A DNA stretch of 64,000 nucleotides, taken from NCBI GenBank assembly GCA_001600495.1, contig BCKE01000037.1, positions 62,001-126,000 on the forward strand, read 5' to 3'. Numbering within the stretch: position 1 is the first letter of the stretch; every line of letters starts with the position of its first letter. Source of the DNA: Pilasporangium apinafurcum (taxonomy: Eukaryota > Oomycota > Peronosporomycetes > Pythiales > Pythiaceae). The notes beneath the pieces were generated by a model that was not told the origin of the DNA, searched no databases, and saw nothing but the letters and a program-made list of their open reading frames with translations. The position numbers were made by a program, and so were the translations under genes. This document shows positions 1 through 9,607 of the stretch, one piece after another.

Positions 1-1
1 G

Positions 2-184
2 AAGAACGGTGCTGAAAAGAGGTCATTGTGGAGAATTGGAAACAAGTTTCTGGTTCTATCGATAGGGATAAAAGACACATCAAAGTATATCCTACTGGTA
101 GGAGAAGTGGGGAATAAAAGTCAAGTGGAAGTTGGCCGACTGGTTAATTGCGATGTACGAGTTTCGCAGACAATAATTGGATAA
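2..184 (+). CDS. possible 3' end of an upstream gene (partial)
   Basis: An open frame of 60 codons runs in from the left edge and ends at a TAA at 182-184. Its translation looks protein-like, with alternating hydrophobic and polar residues (for example SKYILLVGEVGNKSQVEVGR), and is not low-complexity. It lies upstream of the PP2C gene on the same strand. I do not recognise a family. It could be the last exon of a gene that starts outside the window, or chance, because 60 open codons is only modest evidence. Confidence 0.3.
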   Translation, partial: KNGAEKRSLWRIGNKFLVLSIGIKDTSKYILLVGEVGNKSQVEVGRLVNCDVRVSQTIIG

Positions 185-352
185 AAATATAGTTTGAAAT
201 TTATTATTGGCTGAAAATAGGGTGAGTTGAAAGACCCTTGGTAATAAGATAATGAAACTCGATGGGAGAGTTCAATAAATAGAGTGATATTACTGGCTAT
301 AAAGACACTAATTCGCAGTCGCTGGTTGAACCTAGAATCATTGCAGATCGAG

Positions 353-1858
353 ATGGCAGGGAATGAGAGCCATAAACGACGGCACCGCGACGATGACGAT
401 GTGAACAAACAAGCTACAAAGGCGTTGAAAGGAACTACGACGGAGAGTCACACAGTCCAGGAGAATGAAGCAAGTGACATAGCAGCGGTCGCAGAACCGC
501 AGCATCAACAGCCATTATCGCCCAATCATCGCGATGACAAGGACGAAGTGGACTTCTCCATTCCCGGAATACGCTATGCAACAGAATCGTGGGAAGGATT
601 GAAGACCACCAACGAAGATCGTCATGTTGCTGTCACAGATCTATTCCCTGGTCCAGTATTTGGCGTATTCGATGGCCATGGTGGCACTTTTACGAGCGAT
701 TTCTTAAGGCGGCAATTGGTGAAGAATGTCCACTCGGCAGTGAAGCAACACGTTTCAATGAAGGCACAGGACGAACTTCGTGCGCTACGCGAACTATCTC
801 AGCTAGAAATGAAACGAAAACGTGCCATTAGGCAACAGATGCAGCCTTTTGCCACACAGCAGCAACGAGTTGCTGCCCTGCTCAACGACGATGATCGTGA
901 TGTCTCATCGAAGGAGGAAGATAACGAGGAGCTCCAGACGTTGCATGATCAATTGCGAAACATAGCGCAAGACATGATACAAGCGATTGCACAGATTGAT
1001 TTAGAAGAGCAAGAACGCAATGAGAATGTTCGCGACTGGTACGAAAAAGAAGACGCCAATTTCCGTCGAGCAATCAACGCCGCATTTGCACGCACCGATG
1101 CACAAATTCTTCAGAAAAATCCATCACAAGATGGTTCCACGGCGTTGCTGGTGTACTTTCTCAGTCACAGTAATGTTTCCGAGCTGAGCTATTACACGAT
1201 CAATTTGGGCGATTGCCGGGCGGTACTTTCCCGTGCAGGAGATGCCATCGCATTGACAGTCGACCACAAACCTAATCGTCCAGATGAAAAACAGCGTATT
1301 CTGAAAGCTGGCGGGTTTGTCGACATGTTTGGTCAGATCCCACGTGTTTATTCTGCTGCTGGTGCCGGCTTGTCTGTGCAAATGGAGCCCTCAATGTATC
1401 TCGCGGTCTCACGAGCGTTTGGTGATCGATCTTTGAAAACACCGACATCATTGGTCTCCTGTGTGCCAGAGATTAAACGTTTTCGTGTGAAGAAAGATGA
1501 CGAATGTATTATCATAGCCTGTGATGGTGTTTGGGATGTATTAAGCAATCAAGACGCTGTAGATATTGCCCTGGAACATCGCAACAACTCAAAAGCAGCC
1601 GCAGATGCAATCGTGAAAGCAGCGTACAAGAAAGGCAGCGCAGACAATTTGACAGCCACTGTGATTCAGTTTGGATGGAAAGATGGGCAGGATAAAGAGA
1701 TAGCAAGTGATGCAATCAACAACAATGGTGATGACCAAGCAGTTGATATAGCACAAGGTGAAGCAGAGAGATTTACTGCCGAAAAACGTGATAATGAGGG
1801 CGAAGGGAACGATGATGAAGAGAAGGAGGAAGAAGAAATCGACATGTTTAATCTATGA
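353..1858 (+). CDS. PP2C-family protein serine/threonine phosphatase
   Basis: Single-exon gene of 501 residues. Metal-dependent PP2C phosphatases remove phosphate from Ser/Thr using two metal ions held by aspartates. The family motifs are all visible: KTTNEDRH, FGVFDGHGG with the metal-binding Asp, NLGDCRAVL, LTVDHKPNRPDE, LAVSRAFGDRSLK, IIACDGVWDVLSNQDAVD and KGSADNLT. Between the DGHGG strand and the next catalytic block sits an insertion of roughly 130 residues, charged and probably coiled-coil (rich in Gln, Glu, Arg), which most PP2Cs lack. The N-terminus is basic and acidic with a KRRHRDDDD stretch, and the C-terminus ends in an acidic tail, so a nuclear location is possible. The ATG at 353 was chosen because the in-frame extension to 284 begins with GTG. 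Substrate unknown. Confidence 0.93.
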   Translation: MAGNESHKRRHRDDDDVNKQATKALKGTTTESHTVQENEASDIAAVAEPQHQQPLSPNHRDDKDEVDFSIPGIRYATESWEGLKTTNEDRHVAVTDLFPGPVFGVFDGHGGTFTSDFLRRQLVKNVHSAVKQHVSMKAQDELRALRELSQLEMKRKRAIRQQMQPFATQQQRVAALLNDDDRDVSSKEEDNEELQTLHDQLRNIAQDMIQAIAQIDLEEQERNENVRDWYEKEDANFRRAINAAFARTDAQILQKNPSQDGSTALLVYFLSHSNVSELSYYTINLGDCRAVLSRAGDAIALTVDHKPNRPDEKQRILKAGGFVDMFGQIPRVYSAAGAGLSVQMEPSMYLAVSRAFGDRSLKTPTSLVSCVPEIKRFRVKKDDECIIIACDGVWDVLSNQDAVDIALEHRNNSKAAADAIVKAAYKKGSADNLTATVIQFGWKDGQDKEIASDAINNNGDDQAVDIAQGEAERFTAEKRDNEGEGNDDEEKEEEEIDMFNL

Positions 1859-1900
1859 GAAAGTGTACGATATGAGCAATATTATTATCACTCGTACGAA

Positions 1901-2665
1901 TCAATCAACTGTCGCTGCAACAGCATCTACATATGCCATACGGAGAAAAATATAAACTAAGTCAGCGAATGAATCAATTGTTACCACGGAGCGCAACGCA
2001 AGAGGAGGCTTCTTACCTTTGCTACAGATTCCATAGCTTTCTTATCGTACATACGAAAGCGAAGTGCGGAAGAAGGTGGCATTTGCGATGCTTTTTTCGT
2101 TGAACCGCTTTTTCTTGCATTCGACTGCTGTCGCTTGCGTCGCTCTTGAATGAGCCGAGTATCAATCACCAATTCTGCTTCTAACAGGATAGCATAGTAA
2201 TTATCTAGGATTTGCACTTTAGTATTAAATGATGTGTTCTATACCGATATGAGGAATGCTGTAAGCACGATTAATAACCACAGCTACACGTGTGTGTGTG
2301 GCCTTAGTAGAGCCGAGTGGTGCGGAGACCAGCACTTGATACTTGTTGGAAGCGAGTTGGTTGCGTAGGAATTGGGCGGCGTTTGTAAGCTAATAGAATA
2401 TATCGTTAACGTTTTTGTACTATGATGCCAATGTGTATTATCGCTCATGGCTACACTGCCATTACCTCTTCTTCGACAGCTGCTTCATTGCGGTTTCGTT
2501 GGCCCTCCAAGTTGTATATCTGGTATGTTGCAAAGAGTACGGCAATAAACAGCACTATTCTGTGCACGTCAGTACGGACGGAGTAAGCACGCAGAGGCAA
2601 CTAACTAGGTTCCTGTAGCGCACGTTGAGCGTACCAAGTCCATGTTTCTTGAGGTTTTCGTTCAT
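1901..2665 (-). CDS. unidentified small five-exon gene
   Basis: I do not recognise the product. The minus strand gives a coherent five-exon model of about 150 residues from an ATG at 2665 to a TGA at 1901-1903. The four introns have GT...AG ends (GTTAGT, GTAATG, GTGTAG and GTAAGA donors) and sizes of about 86, 75, 73 and 60 nt, like the rest of the window. The parts read MNENLKKHG..., NLEGQRNRNEAAVEEE, LTNAAQFLRNQL, ILDNYYAILLEAELVIDTR, a Lys/Ser-rich linker, and FIFLRMAYVDAVAATVD. It looks mainly helical and soluble. The third intron could instead start at GTATAG (28 nt), which would change a few residues. Tail-to-tail with the PP2C gene, 42 bp apart. Confidence 0.5.
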
Positions 2666-2859
2666 GTTCCTGCTTTAGCGGCTTTAGTAATCATAATCGC
2701 ACTTAAACGAAAAAATATTCCAGATGAGATAGTCTCATGTGATGTTCGCAACGATGGCTTCATTTTTATCATATTCTTATTGACGACTACTTCACATGTA
2801 TTCCAATCTACGACTATTTGTTATTATACCCATACTTTCAGCTACGTACGTATAGAAAT

Positions 2860-3423
2860 TTACGCTTTTTCTGCACAGCGCTGCGCATGTTTGACGGGGG
2901 ATCGAACGAAGTGACACGTTTTGTATGCGTGTCGCTCTAGCAACAGTTTTGCTACTGCACCGCCTGGTGATCCTGACATAGCATCACTGTAAGTAGATAT
3001 TTTGCCTTCTTCTCCGTTACATTCAAATGTACCCGGATGTTGTTGTCCTTGCAGTTGCATTGCCCAATCGGCGGAGTCAAACCGCTGCAGGCGAATGCGT
3101 CGTACTTGCTGTTGTGGATACTGATACTGTTCTCGCCCTTGGTCATCATGGTACGAGTGTGCGTCTGGAAGGCTCAAGCCAGATCGAGTGAGCTTGTTGT
3201 CCGGTGTTACTTCTGGTTCCGGTTCCTGCGAGGTGACTCCTCCTGGAGCAGTCACGTCGTGGTATTTTTGATCTCGCTGTTGTTGATGGAACTGCGCTCC
3301 CATAGCATAATCGGCTGAATCGAATCGTTGTCGGTGGTTGACGTGACGTCGCAGCAGCGTCATGGCCACAGTCTTCTTCTGTGGTTGCTGCTGGGAAGCT
3401 TGTTCGGGCTTGGAGTGAGCCAT
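2860..3423 (-). CDS. endosulfine-like protein with two FDSAD motifs
   Basis: 187 residues, hydrophilic and Gln-rich, probably disordered. It carries two copies of a motif close to the ENSA/ARPP19 core FDSGDY: RFDSADYAM around residues 33-41 and RFDSADWAM around residues 114-122. In that family the Ser of FDSGDY is phosphorylated by Greatwall kinase, and the phosphoprotein then blocks PP2A-B55 during mitosis. Both copies here have Ala in place of Gly. I chose the ATG at 3423; an in-frame ATG-like extension to 3495 probably lies in the 5' UTR, since a GTACGT donor upstream and a pyrimidine-AG just before the ATG suggest a UTR intron. The match rests on the short motif alone, so homology is inferred. 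The last ~20 residues could be altered by an undetected intron. Confidence 0.6.
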   Translation of the reverse strand: MAHSKPEQASQQQPQKKTVAMTLLRRHVNHRQRFDSADYAMGAQFHQQQRDQKYHDVTAPGGVTSQEPEPEVTPDNKLTRSGLSLPDAHSYHDDQGREQYQYPQQQVRRIRLQRFDSADWAMQLQGQQHPGTFECNGEEGKISTYSDAMSGSPGGAVAKLLLERHAYKTCHFVRSPVKHAQRCAEKA

Positions 3424-3495
3424 GACTGTCGCTTGACGAGATGAATGAAAGATTGAGAGCGTGGAGACGCCGATTGGAAATATCAGAAACGTCAA

Positions 3496-5690
3496 CCTAC
3501 GTACCTTAGCGTCGACGAATGAGTTGAGTAAGTGATGGTGATGATATGGTGATTGTTTTGGAGCAAATCTGATCCATCCTTTCTTTCTTTCTCCCCCTTT
3601 CTCTTTTCCATCAACTCAGTCGTTCTCTAAGATCATCGATCGTGTTGGCCATTTACGTCCCATCCTCCTTGTCATTTCTCAACCCATCTGTAAGACGGTG
3701 GGAACAGAACGTTCATCTATCCACAGGTTTTGATTGGTGGATCCTAATCATATTACGTATTTTTATTGGTAAAAAAGATATTTGGGATTTTTCATTGGCC
3801 ATAATCCTCGTCCAAGGACGAAGCAAGAAAAAAATCGAAAGAATCCATTTTCATTGATATTTTCACCAACAATATGAAGCGCTTCTGCATGTATTCAGCG
3901 AATGACGATGTAATCCCAACAACAAACACAATCGATGCCGAAAAAGAATATTGTACAGTAAACAATAGAGAGCAACCGGTGCGGTTGGAGCACCCACCGC
4001 TGCTTTGCGACAATCAGGAGCCGCTTCGATTTGTAGCACCGTTACTTTCTATAACGGTTATGGTGTGCTCGAGGATGTGTTGTGAATGACTGTGCAACCA
4101 AGTATTCGGTCACACCTATACATTACTGTGTGAGGAAAGAATACGAACGAATGTGCGCGGAATGATTTACAACCAAACACGGAGTGAATGGATTCTCTAT
4201 GCATACATGTCTGTGTTTACTTAACGTGTCGGAGCATATGGCTTATGACCAGAACGTGCTGCATCAATAGACCACATCGCACTATACAGTCATGCAAAAT
4301 GTTTTTTGTCCATTATGAGTGATATTTTGGATTCTAAAGCCTACTTTAATTGATCTTTAAGATTAATCTCTAATTCACAAAAAAATTAGTAAATACAGAA
4401 GATTTCGACAACAAAAACAGTATGCACTGAGTCAAGTATACAGCATTAATCAAATCGGCATATGTTGCGATATAACGTCTTCCAAAGCTTGGACAATGCA
4501 TAGTTCATCAGTTGTAATTTTAGTTGACAAAAAGCATTCTACACGCCTAGCGGCAGTTTATTGCTCACATTTGATACTATATAACCAACTATATTTCGCA
4601 AGGCAAAAGCTGCTGATACTTTTTTCTCCAATGAGAACAGAGGATGGGGAGATTCAGAAAGAGGAAATTCCCATTTATCCCAAAGGTACCACGCCACTAC
4701 TGATACATTTTATATGGCAATCTTATTCTGTTGTAGCTTTAATATTATGGTTGATATGTGCTAATGCCTAGATGATGTGTACACTGTGCAACAGAACACG
4801 TGAATGGACGAATGCATTTGGCGTATTTATTTACGCAATTTTTTGCTGTATGAAATTAATTCTCCGTCATTCTGACGAACAATCTCCACTAGTACGTATT
4901 AGAAAAGTATCGAAGCATCGTCAGCTCTGAGCTCTTTCCGATACTAGTCTACACCCTAGAGCGCAGTCTCAGTTTGCCTACCGCTTGACGCCGGGGTCAT
5001 GAGGCAACTAAAGGTAAAATTAAGAAGCATTTTGCCTCTATCTGGTGAAACTGAAATACGCACCACAAAAGAGAACTGGCTAGCCTCCATTATCTGAATT
5101 ATGGATGCATCTCAGAAGAAATTGTCAGGCAATCATTTGGGAAAGTGCTTGGTGTCATAGATCCATTTGTGATCTAATTATTAGTTTGAGCCAATCAAAA
5201 TATACTTCAATTTGTATTACTTCTCTGACGACATGAACAGAATAGTGACTATTCCAATTCCGTCCATGTTTAGTAAAACTCATTTATTTATGGAATATTC
5301 GCAAAGAATAAACAATCGCACCTAACAGAATTTGTGCTTCTCCACACAGCAAAAAATCGTACTTTGTAGAATCCATTCGAATTTTAACCTTTTTTGCCGT
5401 TTGTAGCCATTCTACACTTGATTTGATTGGCAGGCTGTCAAATGTGATGCATAGCGGCAATGCGGAATACCTGTACTCACACTGTCAAATTTATCCACAT
5501 GCTCGATGATCAATTCGATTGAAGATCAGTCCATACAACCGCCGATAACACCATCAGGGAACTCCCGTGTGTGCTTTTCTGCATATGAGATAAATGCAAG
5601 ATGATCGAAATGAAGACTTTTTAATCTGAAACAATGAAGTGAATGCTGGTGTGGTCATCAAAGCACATTACTTTAGCCACGAGAAATGAA
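3496..5690. other. gene-poor stretch, no coding gene supported
   Basis: About 2.2 kb without a gene I can support. The left part is the 5' flank of the endosulfine-like gene, with pyrimidine-rich runs near 3580-3605. Short open frames at 3874-4089 and 4496-4771 have no recognisable domain and no splice partners. Around 5500-5690 the sequence becomes more coding-like but is broken by stops; this is probably the upstream part of the decayed coiled-coil frame that follows. Confidence 0.5.
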
Positions 5691-6074
5691 GAAGAAATGG
5701 CTGGTATGTGTCTGGCTTACATGACAGAACTTGATAAGGCGTACGCGACACTTAAAGCACTTATCAGCGCTCGAGCTTAGCTGGAGAAGAAAGTTATTGA
5801 TCTTCGATTCAATATGACCAGCCTGATCGATGAAATGAAGGACTTGCGCACTGGTCTGCAGTACGTGTTGTTATAACCACAAAATCTGGAACTCCAACTC
5901 AAAGAGCAAGCGAGAACAGCTTCAGAAACTGAACAGTCGAGCATGAATGAGCAAAACAATACACTGGAATTGCAACAACGGATTACTAGAGTAAAGATGT
6001 ATATCTTACCAAGCCCACAGAGTGGAGTGGAACTCAATGAGAGAATCGAAGCGACTGAAACAACTCTGTTTTGA
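5691..6074 (+). pseudogene. decayed coiled-coil coding region
   Basis: One frame stays coding-like for 127 codons but is broken by TAG at 5778-5780 and TAA at 5874-5876, then ends at TGA 6072-6074. Conceptual segments are EEMAGMCLAYMTELDKAYA, LEKKVIDLRFNMTSLIDEMK and LELQLKEQARTASETEQSS, with heptad spacing of Leu/Ile/Met as in a long coiled coil. Neither stop is convincingly removed by an intron. A further coding-like patch, SRVDGLSDISELRRERSNH, lies in one frame near 6370-6430 and may be the continuation. I infer a degenerated gene for a long coiled-coil protein; parent family unknown. Confidence 0.45.
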
Positions 6075-6520
6075 GCGTTTAGCTGAGTAGTGAATGCTGC
6101 ATAAGTACTTTTCTTCCTTCCATATACTCTAAATATTTGTCTCTATAGTTGTCCGCAGTCTGTTTAACTCACGTTAGCGACTCCATCGCAATTGACGAGT
6201 CGATCACCTTTATTTTTGATAACTGGGTGATGGTTAGCCACACTGTTGCTTGTCGATTCAAACTAAACCTTCCACACGTGAAGCGAAGATAAGCATCCAT
6301 CTCCCTTTAACAGCTCCCTGTCCAACATATCACACTGTACCAAATCGGGTTCTCGGCGCAGGAGAGACCTTCAATAAGCAGAGTAGATGGTTTATCTGAC
6401 ATATCTGAACTGCGTCGGGAACGATCCAATCATGTGCTAAAATTACTTGCAGCAGTAGGCAATAACAGCCATCCTTCTTTCATTTTGTTTGTTTTGTTTA
6501 CACCAAGGCAATGCTGTTCA
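6075..6520. other. intergenic, possible pseudogene remnant
   Basis: 446 bp between the broken coiled-coil frame and the stop codon of the EF-P gene. One short coding-like patch near 6370-6430 may belong to the pseudogene. Otherwise nothing is recognised. Confidence 0.4.
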
Positions 6521-7459
6521 CTAGAGTTTCTCTACATAAGAGCCGTCTTCCGTAGAAACCTTGATCTGGTTGCCGACTTCGATGAACAGCGGCACTTTCA
6601 CTACGGCACCGTTCTCGAGCGTCGCGTCCTTAACGCTCAACGCTGTATCAGCTACGCCTTTTGCCGTTGTTTTCTAGGTAAGCAAGCAAAAGCTCATGTC
6701 AATTCTCACGATGAATACATGGATCCGAGACAGGCACAAAGAAGACGTACAGTCACGGCAAGTGTCACGTATTCAGGCATATTAGCCCAGATGACCTCTC
6801 CGTCGATAATTTGCAGCGACAGCGTCATACCCTCCAACAAGAAATCTAGCTCACGACTGGAAAAGAGGTCTTTCGGAATTTCCATCTACACCATTGTGTT
6901 CACGACTTAGGTTAGAGTAAGATGACTAACTCATCCAGTTTAAGTCATGCGGAAGAGTTACCTGCTCGAAGGAGGTGTTATGCATGATCGCAAGCTTGTC
7001 TCCATCATGGTAGAGAAACTGGAAGTACTGATCCGGACCCAATGCCGCTTTTTGCACACTCTCGGCTGCACGGAATCGACGGTTTATCTTGCTGCCAGTC
7101 TTGATTTCCTTAAGCTCCGCCTACGATGGACATATAGAGAGTTTTTTTTTAAACAACCAAGCAACGGAGATAATACTTAAGCAAAAATATTCAATCACAC
7201 CTGCACATACGCTCCACCTTTTCCAGGTTTCACGTGCTGAGTTTTGCCCACCCGGTAGATTTTCCCATCAATGTCCACGGCCATTCCCGTGCGGACCTGA
7301 TTGCCTAACCAGCGAAAATATCAATCACCAAATAAAGGGTTCAATGCAATGGTGACGATACAACGTACCGTTGATATGCACAGAGCGAGCACCGTAGCCC
7401 ACGTATGGCACATTGGCGCTGCTGGCGCGAACAAGCGGTGTGAGCACACGTCGCCACAT
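6521..7459 (-). CDS. mitochondrial elongation factor P (EF-P)
   Basis: Five exons (7459-7369, 7304-7201, 7120-6962, 6885-6751, 6673-6521) give 213 residues. EF-P binds the ribosome between the P and E sites and relieves stalling at proline runs. The first ~27 residues ([20 protein letters not shown]) are basic, Ser/Ala-rich and lack acidic residues, as in a mitochondrial targeting peptide. Domain I has [18 protein letters not shown] and the loop [12 protein letters not shown], whose Lys corresponds to the tip Lys modified in bacterial EF-P. Domain II has [11 protein letters not shown] and [10 protein letters not shown]. Domain III has [14 protein letters not shown] and ends [12 protein letters not shown], a typical bacterial-type EF-P end. 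It is bacterial-type rather than eIF5A. Divergent from spastin, 164 bp away. Introns of 64-80 nt; all phases close. Confidence 0.93.
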
Positions 7460-7623
7460 TCCTCTTTTTGTGCTTCAATAAGGTTCATTCCGAGCCAGAA
7501 ACACATTTCTTAAGTATAATTGGCTAATATTCACTTTACATGTAATACTATTGGCAGAAATTTGATAGATGGAAAAAAGGACTTGCATGCGAGATTAGAA
7601 GAAGAACACCAAGTTGGAGCGAA
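7460..7623. promoter_or_regulatory. divergent promoter region, EF-P / spastin
   Basis: Only 164 bp separate the start codons of the minus-strand EF-P gene and the plus-strand spastin gene, so both promoters and 5' UTRs must fit here or overlap the coding regions. I see no certain core element. Confidence 0.4.
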
Positions 7624-9506
7624 ATGCTTCGTTGGACAAGTATTCGTCCTCAAAATGATCTTCAGACAGTGCTTGAAGCTGCCATTGCTGCAGATAACGA
7701 CAAAAATTATGAGTTAGCCCTGGGACTGTACATGAACGGCATCGAGAAAATGATAGTGCTAGCACGAAGTGCGTACATTCATAGCTTGGCTTGCTTGTTG
7801 TGCTGACAAGCAAACACACACGCACATGTCAGCTATATTCATGAAACTAATAATGTATGTATTGTTGTCATATAATGGTTGGGACAGTGGCAAAGGATGA
7901 TGAACAGCGTGAGAGATGGTACTCAAAGATCAATGGGTACATAACCAGAGCAGAAACTCTCAAGGAAGCACTCGATTCTCGATCCATGAAGAATCCACGC
8001 ACATCGAATGTGGTGCGTATGGGCAATTATGGGTGCTTTATATATTACTTCTATCTAAGTTCTGTCTATGTATGGTATCTTTTTGTCTTATGGCGCAATT
8101 GGCTAGGACGTTAATCCTTCAGGCAGATCCCAATCACAGTCCAATCTCTCAAGGTTCACCAGAAATCACACAGAGTTTGCTCATATGATTCTGGATGAAG
8201 TGTTGGACCAGTCGCCAGGTGTGTCATGGAGTGATATTGCAGGATTGGAAGTGGCCAAACAAATACTGCAGGTTGTGATTATTGTATTTGAGTATGTTCG
8301 TGATCCTTGGTATCTGATGCTTGCATTTCGAAAACTAAAAACTTGACGACACGTGCACGCTTTGATACAGGAAGCGGTAATTATGCCGACATTACGTCCA
8401 GATCTATTTACTGGTCTACGCTCACCGCCCCGCGGTGTATTATTATTTGGTCCACCTGGAACAGGTACGTTGGATGGATATCATATATTGGTACAGACCA
8501 CTGAGGTGGGCAAATCAATTGCTATTGCTTACTCTTTGTTATGATCATTGCTCCGCTCTGTTAGGGAAAACACTGCTAGCAAAAGCCGTGGCAACGGAAT
8601 CAAAAGCGACATTTTTTAAGTAAGATGAACACCATCCTTAAGTCCACTCTGGAATATGTTGCCGCTGTTAAACCTGTTTGACTCTGTGCTGATGACAGTA
8701 TATCTGCTTCAAGTCTGACATCTAAGTGGGTTGGAGAAGGCGAGAAGCTAGTGCGTACACTCTTTGCTGTCGCACGTGAACTCCAACCTGCGGTGATATT
8801 CATGGACGAGATGGATGCCTTACTGTCGGCTAGGTCGACGTCAGAGACCGATGCCGGCAGAAGAATCAAGAATCAGGTAATGCTGCATCCGTTAACTTAT
8901 GCTCAAACTTGCTTGATCATGGTGTTTGGACTGATGGCGATACGGTTGTTACTCTAGTTTTTCACCGAATTAGATGGAGCTGCTTCTAGGCAAGAAGATC
9001 GTATTCTCGTCATGGGTGCAACCAACTTACCTCAAGAGCTTGACGAAGCGATCATTCGTAGATTGGAAAAGCGTATCTATGGTAAGACGTTCACTGTTCG
9101 TTTACTTGACCTGAATGCAGGAACGTTCGTGATGTGTGGTATCGATGTGTGTGTGTCTGTCTGTCTTCAAGTTCCTCTTCCTGATGCTTCATCACGCGAG
9201 GCTCTCATCAAACACTTGCTTGGATCGCAGAAATACTCAATCTCATCGAAAGAGATGAAGGCAATTGTGAAATTAACTGAAGGGTATTCTGGGAGTGACT
9301 TGAAGGCAGTTTGTAAGGATGCGGCGCTGGGTCCCATTCGAGAACTGGGCAGTCAAATCATAAAAGTCAAAAGTGAAGATATACGTGGAATTAATGCAGC
9401 AGACTTCAGAGTGGCATTGACCCGTGTAAGACTGAGTGTCTCTCAGGAGACAATTCAGTCATTAGTCGCCTGGAATGAGCAATATGGAGTTTCAGCAGTC
9501 GAATAA
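7624..9506 (+). CDS. spastin-type microtubule-severing AAA ATPase
   Basis: Eight exons (7624-7768, 7888-8016, 8123-8271, 8371-8464, 8565-8619, 8699-8876, 8958-9081, 9172-9506) join in frame to 402 residues. Spastin forms a hexamer that pulls tubulin tails and severs microtubules. Residues ~12-75 ([20 protein letters not shown]) form an MIT domain, which in the family binds ESCRT-III. The AAA core shows [14 protein letters not shown], Walker A GPPGTGKT (split by an intron), the pore loop [16 protein letters not shown], Walker [11 protein letters not shown], sensor 1 [14 protein letters not shown], arginines [10 protein letters not shown], and [20 protein letters not shown]. These match human spastin more closely than VPS4 or katanin. 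No N-terminal membrane hairpin is seen, and the linker between MIT and AAA is short, so the protein is smaller than the animal form (about 616). Confidence 0.93.
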
Positions 9507-9607
9507 TAGTTGGTGTGGAATCGTACATAACACAAATATGATATCTGAAGTTAATGGCACTTCGCGTTGCCCAATAGGCTATCGGTATATTTGTGCTTGC
9601 TAGTCGT

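Noticed and set aside
4496-4771. 91-codon plus-strand frame with a hydrophobic end
   Set aside because: No domain, no signal peptide, no splice partners; this length is expected by chance in this base composition.
8089-8145. tRNA-like string (GGCGCAATTGGCTAGGACG) near the third spastin exon
   Set aside because: It resembles a D-arm, but no matching acceptor stem, anticodon arm or T-loop (GGTTCRA) follows, and the sequence is explained by a spastin intron and exon.
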